The translations under genes were made by a program, and so were the position numbers. From BJHL01 sp040378885 (GTDB lineage Bacteria > Planctomycetota > Phycisphaerae > Phycisphaerales > UBA1924), in NCBI GenBank assembly GCA_046316615.1, contig JBKDAN010000064.1, forward strand, positions 62,001 through 126,000: DNA of 64,000 nucleotides, given 5' to 3'. The first letter of the stretch is position 1; each line of letters begins with the position of its first letter. The notes beneath the pieces were generated by a model, which saw only the letters and a list, made by a program, of their open reading frames with translations, was not told the DNA's origin and searched no databases. Shown here one piece after another: positions 52,099 to 58,978 of this stretch.

Positions 52099-52854
52099 AT
52101 GGCCAACATCCTCATCATCGCTCCCCATCCCGACGATGCCGAAATCGGCATGGGTGGCACTATCGCCGCACTCGCTGAACAAGGACACAACGTCCTCATC
52201 GCCGACATGACCGACGGCAGCCCCACGCCCTTTGGCGATCGCGCATCGCGCCTCGTCGAAGCCGCCGCTGCCTTGCGCGAACTCGCTCCGTCCGCGGTAG
52301 CCGAGCATCGCGGCGGCAAGCTCGCACGCATCATGCTCGATCTGCCCAACCGTACCGTGACGCACAGCATCGAAGCCCGCCACAAAGTTGCTGGCGTCAT
52401 TCGGGCTCACCAGGCAAATGTGCTCTTCATGCCGCATCCGCTCGATGCGCATCCTGATCACATCGCCGTCACTCGCATCGCCGAAGACGCGCGCTTTGAC
52501 GCCAAGCTCACGAAGATTGACATGCCCACGCCGCCCGGTTTCAGCACGATCGGCCCGCCGATCTATCCGCCGTGGGTCTTCTACTACTACTGCTCACACC
52601 TGCGCCGCGTGCCTGATCCGCACTTCCTGTTCGACACCACCGGCTTCAGCGACAAGAAAGTGCGCAGCGTGCTCGCATACCAATCACAGTTTGGACCACG
52701 CCCGGGCCTGGCCCCAACTAATGCCGACTTGCCCACCAACCTCGCAGCCCACGACCGCTACATGGGCTCGCGCATCCGCACGCAAACGGCGGAACCGTTC
52801 TGGACGAAAGAGCCGCTGGGAATCACGGGACTTGTAAGTTTGCCGGGAATCTAA
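52099..52854 (+). CDS. PIG-L/BshB1-like zinc deacetylase
   Basis: A 251-residue zinc amidase of the PIG-L/LmbE family. N-terminal IIAPHPDDAEIGMGGTIAA carries the AHPDD-type metal motif, and HPLDAHPDH near residue 118 the second metal site. WVFYYYCSHLRRVPDPHFLFDTTGFSDKKVRSVLAYQSQF is close to BshB1, which de-acetylates GlcNAc-malate in bacillithiol synthesis. Other bacillithiol genes are not in the window, so the specific role is inferred. Its stop codon overlaps that of the next gene (convergent, 4 bases). Confidence 0.87.
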   Translation: MANILIIAPHPDDAEIGMGGTIAALAEQGHNVLIADMTDGSPTPFGDRASRLVEAAAALRELAPSAVAEHRGGKLARIMLDLPNRTVTHSIEARHKVAGVIRAHQANVLFMPHPLDAHPDHIAVTRIAEDARFDAKLTKIDMPTPPGFSTIGPPIYPPWVFYYYCSHLRRVPDPHFLFDTTGFSDKKVRSVLAYQSQFGPRPGLAPTNADLPTNLAAHDRYMGSRIRTQTAEPFWTKEPLGITGLVSLPGI

Positions 52855-53414
52855 ACCAGCCCCTTCCCCTCCCACACTGCGAAGATCTCCCGCTTCGCGT
52901 ACTCGTTGCCGCACTCCGGACAAGTGCCTCGCGATGCCAGTCCTGCGAGCGAGTACCCGCACTCGCACGGCAGCGCGAGCGTCACAAGTTGTTCGTCGGT
53001 CATCGATTCCGCCAACGTTGGGTAGCATTCGGCCATGACTTCGGGGCCGAACTGGTCCACCACAAGGCTCGCGACATCAAGTTCGCGTCTGCATGCAGTA
53101 CACCGCGCCGTCGCCGTCCGCACACGAACCACTTCACCGCACGCACATCGCGGCGTGCATCGCAGCGGCAATCGCGACAAGTCCGGCGCGGCCTGTGCTT
53201 CCCAATCGTCCGCGAGCGTGATACCCGCCTCGTCCATGCGAGCCAACGCATCGCGCGCCTGGGCGGCGACCTCCTTGCTCGCTACAAATACGTAAAACTT
53301 GGGCACAAGTCCCACCATCGGCACCGCCGACGCGGCCATCACGCCCTCGCTCCGCAAGTACGCCGCCACCGTCACGGCTTCGAGAACGGACGAGCATTCG
53401 CGCACCGTGATCAT
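52851..53414 (-). CDS. Zinc-ribbon protein with DUF2007-like N-terminal domain
   Basis: A 187-residue protein from ATG 53414. Residues 1-65 (ITVRECSSVLEAVTVAAYLRSEGVMAASAVP) have the DUF2007/putative-signal-transducer form. It then holds two zinc-binding clusters: RCTPRCACGEVVRVRTATARCTACRREL and a CECGYSLAGLASRGTCPECGNEY ribbon. Function unknown. The frame upstream of 53414 is Arg-rich and rejected. Its stop overlaps that of the deacetylase by 4 bases (CTAA). Confidence 0.65.
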   Translation of the reverse strand: MITVRECSSVLEAVTVAAYLRSEGVMAASAVPMVGLVPKFYVFVASKEVAAQARDALARMDEAGITLADDWEAQAAPDLSRLPLRCTPRCACGEVVRVRTATARCTACRRELDVASLVVDQFGPEVMAECYPTLAESMTDEQLVTLALPCECGYSLAGLASRGTCPECGNEYAKREIFAVWEGKGLV

Positions 53415-53546
53415 GCACAGAGCATAACCGACGGGGAAACCGTGTGCACGGACCAGAATTTTCGACTGATAACCCCCACTTCCCCTTCCACCGGCTCGCC
53501 CTTTCGGGTAGTCTTTCGGCTCGTGGTTTCGGTCGCGGAGGATTGC

Positions 53547-56500
53547 ATGCCCCACGTTTTCGGTTACGCGTTTCGCTCCATCGCTTGCGGCTTGGTCGGT
53601 TTCGCGTCACTCGCGGGCCTCACGCTGCCAGCTGCTGCGCAGACACAGGTGCTTCACGCGGCCGACGTGCAGCCGCAGGGCTCGCCGTGGACGATCCTCG
53701 ATGCACTGCCGCCCGCAGTCGTCGCGGCAGAACCGTGGATTCGACCGCTGACCTTTCAGGCAATCACTCTCGACGTGCCCGCGATGCGCACGCTGCTTGC
53801 TCAGGCTCCCACCGCCGCCCATCAACCGCCCGTCATGCTCGAACTGCCGCGCCCTGACGGCACGCTCGCGTACTTCAACATCGCCGAATCTCCCATCATG
53901 GAACCGGCGTTGCAGGCCCGCTACCCGGACATTCGCACCTACGTCGGCCAAGGCATCGATGATCCCGCCGAGACCGTTCGCTTCGATCTCACGCCCGCAG
54001 GCTTCCACGCTCAGGTCCTTGGGCCCTCGGGCTCGTGGTACATCGATCCCGTCTCGCGCGGCGATGTGCAGCACTACGCAAGTTACTGGAAGCGTGACCT
54101 GCGGCGGAAAGGCATCTACCAATGTCTCACGCCCGACTTTGATGGCCAGCCCAACGAAGAGATCACACCACCTGGCAGCAGCGAGGAATCGACGATCGGT
54201 CCCACCGTGCGCACCTTCCGCCTTGCGGTTGCAACCACGGGCGAGTACACCGCATTCCACGGCGGCACCGTCGCAGCTGGGCTCGCCGCAGTCGTCACCA
54301 GCGTCAACCGGGTCAGCGGCGTCTACGAAACCGAACTTGGCATCCGTCTCACACTCATCGCGCAAAATGACCAGTTCATCTATACCAACGCCGCGACAGA
54401 CATCTTCACGACGCCAGGTCCCAACGACGCATCCATGACCGCGGCTCAGAATCGCTTCAATGCCGTCGTCACAGCCACTGGTTACGACGTGGGCCACCTC
54501 TATCACCGCGCCGCCAACTCGGGCGTCGCCGGTGGCATTGGCTCCGTGTGTAGCGCCACCAAGGGCCGCGGTGTTTCACAGACTGACCCACCAGTGGGCG
54601 ATCCCTTCAGCGTTGACTACGTCGCGCACGAACTTGGCCACCAGTTCGGCGGTCGCCACAGTTTCAACAACTGTGGCGGCGGCCCCGGAGATGCAGCTGA
54701 TATCGCGCATGAGCCCGGCTCGGGCATCACCATCATGGGCTATGCCGGCATCTGCGATACCAATGATCTCGCGGCGAACAGCGTCCCGCACTTTGCCAGC
54801 ATCAACTACGACCAGATCCGCGCGTATGTGTCTGCAGGTGGATCGTGCGGGCCCAGCAGCGCCACCGGCAACAACGCACCCATCGTCAGCGCCGGCTCTG
54901 ACTTCACCATTCCCGCCAATACCCCCTTCGTGTTGACCGCAACCGGCTCTGACCCCGACGGCGACACCCTCACGTTCAGTTGGGAACAGCGCGACGGCGG
55001 CGCGGCGGTGCCCCTCACGACACTGACCGACAACGGTGCCAATCCCCTTGTTCGCTTCGAGGCCCCAACCTCCAGTCCCGTGCGCTTCATTCCTCGCCTG
55101 AGCAGTCTCGCTAACAACACCTTCTTTCTGGGCGAAGTTCTGCCCACAACCGCACGCGTGCTCGACTTCCGCGCCGTTGCGAGAGACAACCGCGCAGGCG
55201 GCGGCGGCCTGGGCTTTGACGACATGGTCATCACCGTCGTCCCAGCTGCGAATGGCGCGTTCCGCGTCACATCTCCCAGCGCGTCCGAAAGCTGGATCGC
55301 CGGTGAATCTCGCACTGTGACGTGGAATGTCAGCAACACCGCGGCCGCACCCATCAACACCGCTAACGTGTCGATCTGGTTCAGTGCCGACAACGGCCAG
55401 ACGTGGCCCACGCAGCTCGTCGCAAGCACGCCCAACGATGGCGAAGCAACGTTCATCGCGCCCCCCGTCAGCACGACGCAGGGTCGCATCATGGTGCGTG
55501 CGGTCAATAACATCTTCTTCAACATCAACCAGGGCGGCGTGATCAACGTCATCTCGCCCGTCGCCGGTGTTGATCTGCGTGCCAGCGGCAGCGCGGTCAT
55601 CGCTGACAATGTCGGCAATGGCAATGCCAACGATCGCCTCGATCCGGGCGAGAACGCTATTCAAATCCGACTTCCCATTGCGAATCTCGGCCAGTCAACC
55701 GCGACCAACGTCCGCGGCACACTCACGAGCCTGACGCCCGCCGCGACGATTGTCACTTCGTCCGCAACGTACCCCGACATCGCCTTCCTCGGGCAGAACG
55801 TGCTGAACGGCACGCCGTTCGTCGTCGCCCTCGACAGTTCGCACCCGTGCGGCACACCCATCTCGCTGCAGCTTGCGCTCGCAAGCGACCAAGGTTCCGG
55901 CTCCGCCAGCTTCAGCATCCCGACAGGCATCCCGGGAGGCGTGGGCCAAGGCTTCCGCTACGCCTACACGGGCGCGCCAGTCACGCTTGCACTCAACCAG
56001 ACTGGTCCCATCACCATTCCGCTCGTGGTGGCCGGCACGTCGGCGCCCATCGCGGATGTGAACTTCAGCTTCGACGGCAGCGCATGCAACGCCGCAGACA
56101 GTGCGACCACCAACGCCGTCACGCAGACGTGGAACGACGACATGACGTACACGCTCATCAGTCCCGCGGGCACCCGCGTGACTCTGATGGCAAACCGCGG
56201 TGGTAGCGGCAATCACATCTGCAACGCGGTGTTCGACGACAGCGCGTCCACCACCATCGCCTCAACCGGCACCAGTCTCGTCAATCTGTTCACCGGCTCT
56301 TGGCGCCCCGAATCGCCCCTCAGTGCGTTCAATGGCGAGAACGCCAACGGCACCTGGCTGCTCGAACTGCAGGACCGCTTCCCCACCGCTGACGCGGCGA
56401 CGGTCCGCGCATTCAGCATGCTCATTCGCAGCGTGCGCCCGCCCGTCTGCACGCCGCCCACCGCAGCCTGCGACTCCATCGACTTCAACAACAACCAGGT

Positions 56501-56660
56501 CTTCCCAGAAGATCAAGACGTCATCGACTTCTTCAATGTTCTCTCAGGCGGTGCGTGCTCCACCTGCAACGACATCGACTTCAACAACAACCAGGTCTTC
56601 CCAGAAGATCAAGACGTCATCGACTTCTTCACCGTGCTCGCCGGCGGCGAGTGCTCGTAA
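53547..56660 (+). CDS. Secreted reprolysin-like metalloprotease with P domain and tandem C-terminal tag
   Basis: A 1037-residue exported protease. ATG 53547 has GGAGG upstream. Signal peptide 1-32. A propeptide-like region follows, then the zinc site HELGHQFGGRH at 361-371 (HExxHxxGxxH) and a Met-turn ITIMGYAG, as in reprolysin/metzincins. Later parts are a PKD-like segment (NNAPIVSAGSDFTIPA), a Kre9/Ser-Thr-type domain (RVTSPSASESWIAGESRTVTW), a CARDB-like section, and a proprotein-convertase P domain (about 845-965, ending FSMLIRS). Two tag copies end the protein. It probably degrades external protein. Strong terminator follows. Confidence 0.88.
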   Translation: MPHVFGYAFRSIACGLVGFASLAGLTLPAAAQTQVLHAADVQPQGSPWTILDALPPAVVAAEPWIRPLTFQAITLDVPAMRTLLAQAPTAAHQPPVMLELPRPDGTLAYFNIAESPIMEPALQARYPDIRTYVGQGIDDPAETVRFDLTPAGFHAQVLGPSGSWYIDPVSRGDVQHYASYWKRDLRRKGIYQCLTPDFDGQPNEEITPPGSSEESTIGPTVRTFRLAVATTGEYTAFHGGTVAAGLAAVVTSVNRVSGVYETELGIRLTLIAQNDQFIYTNAATDIFTTPGPNDASMTAAQNRFNAVVTATGYDVGHLYHRAANSGVAGGIGSVCSATKGRGVSQTDPPVGDPFSVDYVAHELGHQFGGRHSFNNCGGGPGDAADIAHEPGSGITIMGYAGICDTNDLAANSVPHFASINYDQIRAYVSAGGSCGPSSATGNNAPIVSAGSDFTIPANTPFVLTATGSDPDGDTLTFSWEQRDGGAAVPLTTLTDNGANPLVRFEAPTSSPVRFIPRLSSLANNTFFLGEVLPTTARVLDFRAVARDNRAGGGGLGFDDMVITVVPAANGAFRVTSPSASESWIAGESRTVTWNVSNTAAAPINTANVSIWFSADNGQTWPTQLVASTPNDGEATFIAPPVSTTQGRIMVRAVNNIFFNINQGGVINVISPVAGVDLRASGSAVIADNVGNGNANDRLDPGENAIQIRLPIANLGQSTATNVRGTLTSLTPAATIVTSSATYPDIAFLGQNVLNGTPFVVALDSSHPCGTPISLQLALASDQGSGSASFSIPTGIPGGVGQGFRYAYTGAPVTLALNQTGPITIPLVVAGTSAPIADVNFSFDGSACNAADSATTNAVTQTWNDDMTYTLISPAGTRVTLMANRGGSGNHICNAVFDDSASTTIASTGTSLVNLFTGSWRPESPLSAFNGENANGTWLLELQDRFPTADAATVRAFSMLIRSVRPPVCTPPTAACDSIDFNNNQVFPEDQDVIDFFNVLSGGACSTCNDIDFNNNQVFPEDQDVIDFFTVLAGGECS
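56469..56657 (+). repeat. C-terminal tag, two copies with a 58-base identical repeat
   Basis: Bases 56478-56535 and 56574-56631 are identical over 58 positions and encode IDFNNNQVFPEDQDVIDFF in both copies. Protein copies are joined by ST. DNA identity this long indicates recent duplication or gene conversion. Confidence 0.92.
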
Positions 56661-56693
56661 TCCCGCCACGAGTCAGCCGAATTAATAACACAG

Positions 56694-56724
56694 CGCCGTG
56701 TGAGTCATCTCACACGGCGTTTTC
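56694..56724 (+). terminator. Intrinsic terminator of the metalloprotease gene
   Basis: An 11-bp perfect stem, CGCCGTGTGAG with CTCACACGGCG, loop TCAT, then TTTTCGCTTT. It lies 34 bases after the stop codon, between convergent genes. Confidence 0.92.
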
Positions 56725-56790
56725 GCTTTCATCGCTTCCGGATTCCGCGACGCAAGTTCGCACACCTTCGCCAGCTCGCGCGATTCTCCC

Positions 56791-57234
56791 CTACCTACCC
56801 AGCCCCACCTTGCGATATCCCGCCTCGCTGCACGCCGCGTGAACGCGCACAACGTCTTCATAAGGCACATCAGCCGCCGGCTGCACCAGAATGATCGCAT
56901 CTTCAAAACGCGACTGCGTCAAGGAACCAAGGCTCGCCGCCAACTGCGCCAACGCCACCCGCTTGCCGTTCGCGTCGATCACCGTCGCACTGCCATCACG
57001 CGTGAGCATCAGCACCACGCGAGGCGGCGGCGTTGCTGCGGTCGCCGGCGCAACCGCATCGGTCTTGGGCAGACGGGCGGGCACGAACCACTCCGGCCCC
57101 ATCACCACCGCGCTCGCCATGAAGAAGATCAGAATGACCATCACCACGTCCACCATGGGTGTCATGTTGGGCCCCACGTGGGACTCATACATCGCTCGCG
57201 CCGAACGGTTGCGATAGGACAGCGCGTTCTTCAC
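56791..57234 (-). CDS. ExbD/TolR-family biopolymer transport protein (second copy)
   Basis: A 147-residue ExbD-type protein. The N-terminal helix carries the key aspartate in NMTPMVDVVMVILIFFMAS, and the periplasmic domain has VVLMLTRDGSATVIDANGK and AIILVQPAADVPYEDVVRVH. I use GTG 57234 (VKNALSYRNRSARAMYESH) because its GTGA overlaps the TGA stop of the upstream exbD, the usual mark of translational coupling. ATG 57189 (MYESHVGP) would cut into a conserved N-terminus. Pairs with ExbB to use proton motive force for outer-membrane uptake or envelope work. Confidence 0.88.
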   Translation of the reverse strand: MKNALSYRNRSARAMYESHVGPNMTPMVDVVMVILIFFMASAVVMGPEWFVPARLPKTDAVAPATAATPPPRVVLMLTRDGSATVIDANGKRVALAQLAASLGSLTQSRFEDAIILVQPAADVPYEDVVRVHAACSEAGYRKVGLGR

Positions 57235-57677
57235 TGGCCGCCTCCTTCGCGCGTTGTGATCAGCTTCAGGCTCGTCACGCCCGCAGCCTTGCATGCGTTC
57301 ACCACCGGCTCCACATCGCCAAAGCTCAGCCGACGATCAGCCCGCAGGCTGACAGGCTGGCTCTGCGTGCCGTTCGCGAGTTCCGGCATCCGCAGAATGA
57401 GCTCACTCGTCAACTGATCAAGCGCCATCTCATCGCCGTCAAAGCTGAGCGTCTGATTGCCCTTGTCATCCACCGCAAGATTGATCACAAGCCCGCGGTC
57501 CTGCTGCTGCGCTCCGGTCGCTCGCGGAAGTTCCACGCGTGCCGCACTATCCGTCGCCAGTTTCCCCACGATGAGATAGAACACGATCAGCACCATCACG
57601 ACGTCAATCAACGGCGTGACGTTGATCTTGTCCACGGGAGACTGGTGATGGAAAATGCGAACTCGCATGGGGCTCAA
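57231..57677 (-). CDS. exbD: ExbD/TolR-family biopolymer transport protein (first copy)
   Basis: A 148-residue ExbD. The membrane helix has the proton-carrying aspartate in VTPLIDVVMVLIVFYLIVGKLA. A periplasmic domain (LVINLAVDDKGNQTLSFDGDEM...) follows. It starts at 57677 (or 57668) and its TGA overlaps the GTG of the second exbD. Together with the exbB 20 bases upstream it forms an exbB-exbD-exbD operon; no TonB or TonB-dependent receptor is in the window. Confidence 0.92.
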   Translation of the reverse strand: MSPMRVRIFHHQSPVDKINVTPLIDVVMVLIVFYLIVGKLATDSAARVELPRATGAQQQDRGLVINLAVDDKGNQTLSFDGDEMALDQLTSELILRMPELANGTQSQPVSLRADRRLSFGDVEPVVNACKAAGVTSLKLITTREGGGQ

Positions 57678-57697
57678 TGGGTCGTGACGTGAATCTC

Positions 57698-58342
57698 TCA
57701 GCTTGCCTTGCTGCTCAGGCTTTCGACAATCTCGCTACCCACCACAATCGCACGCGTGCACAAACGGTCCACCTTGTTCCGCAGCACGCCATACGCCAGC
57801 AGACACGGAATTGCCAGACACAGCCCCAGCAGCGTGTGAAACAGCGCCTTGCTGATGCCCAGGCTCAGTTGTGCGGGCCCCGCTTGGCCTCCCGTGTCGC
57901 CCAAGCTCGTAAACGCCAGAATCATGCCCCACACCGTGCCCGCCAACCCCACAAGCGGCCCGAGATTGCCAATCACATTCAGCAAGTCAATCCGCCGGAA
58001 CCATGCAGCGCTTTCTTCGCTCGCAGCCAGTTCAGCCGCTTCGCGCATCGCTCGCGGATTCCGCGGCGCCATGATCGCCGCTCGCACAATGCGAGAAAGC
58101 AGCGAATCATCGCGCACGCATGCATCGCGAACTTCTTCAAATCGGCCCTGCTTCGCAAGGTCCAGCAGCTTGCCCGCATGCTGCTCGGGCGCGATGTTCT
58201 TCGCCTTGATTTCCATAAACGCCAACACAATCAGCGCGACACCCACAACCGATCCCGCGATCAGCAGGATCGTGAAGATGTCAAAGGATTGCATGAACAA
58301 CGACCAGAGACTCGTCCGCGTCGACTCGGCAAGCGTGAGCAT
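57698..58342 (-). CDS. exbB: MotA/TolQ/ExbB proton channel protein
   Basis: A 214-residue ExbB/TolQ-family protein from ATG 58342 (MLTLAESTRTSL). Three membrane helices: FTILLIAGSVVGVALIVLAFM near residue 25, LLNVIGNLGPLVGLAGTVWGMILAF near 120 (the conserved pore helix), and ALFHTLLGLCLAIPCLLAYGVL near 165. It works with ExbD to form the energising proton channel. The frame is open further upstream but overlaps the divergent lipoprotein gene. 65 bases separate the two divergent starts. Confidence 0.92.
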   Translation of the reverse strand: MLTLAESTRTSLWSLFMQSFDIFTILLIAGSVVGVALIVLAFMEIKAKNIAPEQHAGKLLDLAKQGRFEEVRDACVRDDSLLSRIVRAAIMAPRNPRAMREAAELAASEESAAWFRRIDLLNVIGNLGPLVGLAGTVWGMILAFTSLGDTGGQAGPAQLSLGISKALFHTLLGLCLAIPCLLAYGVLRNKVDRLCTRAIVVGSEIVESLSSKAS

Positions 58343-58407
58343 GGGGCAAGTATTGGCCTCTCGCAGGCCCTTCGCACATACCCCGTCACGCCACGGTACC
58401 ATCACGC

Positions 58408-58812
58408 ATGCGTTTCACACCCGTTACCGCCCCGATCGTCATGATTGCCGCCACCGCCATGCTGGCGGGCTGTTCCAAGTCCCGCCTTGAGATGGTGCGC
58501 GACAAAGCCGACAGTGTGGAGAGCAGTCTGAAGAGCGAACAGAAGCGTGTGCTCAAGCTGGGCCCGCAGGACACCACCCGCCGCGCCCGCCTCGAGCATC
58601 TCAACGAGATGCAGTACTCGCTCCGCGCAGCCAACATCGGCCTCGCCGCCATCCCCTGGATGCCCTTCAACTCGGAGCAAGACCGCGACCTCGCCCTCGA
58701 CGTGATGGACGAGGTTTACGACACCATCGACTGGAACATCCCGCTCGGTCCCGATGATCCCAAGCGTCCCTTCCCGGCACAATGGAGCGGGAATGCGCTG
58801 AAGCTGCAATAG
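58408..58812 (+). CDS. Small hypothetical lipoprotein
   Basis: A 134-residue predicted lipoprotein: MRFTPVTAPIVMIAATAMLAGC gives a signal peptide and lipobox. A coiled-coil-like helix follows (RLEMVRDKADSVESSLKSEQKRVLKL) and a short C-terminal part with LDVMDEVYDTIDWNIPLGPDDP. Divergent from exbB. No family recognised. Its place next to a proton-channel operon may suggest an envelope role; this is inference only. Confidence 0.72.
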   Translation: MRFTPVTAPIVMIAATAMLAGCSKSRLEMVRDKADSVESSLKSEQKRVLKLGPQDTTRRARLEHLNEMQYSLRAANIGLAAIPWMPFNSEQDRDLALDVMDEVYDTIDWNIPLGPDDPKRPFPAQWSGNALKLQ

Positions 58813-58871
58813 TCCCAAGCAGCACAAGACGCACAGCACACGCAACACAATCGCTGAACGGTTCCATGAGA

Positions 58872-58897
58872 ACAGGCGCGGACCTTGCCGCGCCTGT
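58872..58897. other. 10-bp stem-loop between convergent genes
   Basis: ACAGGCGCGG pairs with CCGCGCCTGT around a 6-base loop (58872-58881 with 58888-58897). No clear U-tract on either strand. It resembles the terminator stem at 62755-62784, which also starts ACAGGCG. Downstream, 58930-58957 holds GCCATTTG-like octamers. Confidence 0.5.
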
Positions 58898-58929
58898 CCA
58901 CACTTCTGATTGAGCGATCTGGGAAGTAA

Positions 58930-58957
58930 GCCATTTAGCCACTTGGCGATTTGGCCC
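58930..58957. repeat. GCCATTTG octamer-type repeats
   Basis: Three to four imperfect 8-base units (GCCATTTA-GCCACTTG-GCGATTTG-GCCC) between convergent genes. They share the TTTGGCCA core of 38944-39040 and 10040-10073. The arrangement here is direct rather than inverted. Confidence 0.5.
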
Positions 58958-58978
58958 TTGTCCCCTCCCCTCGGCCAC

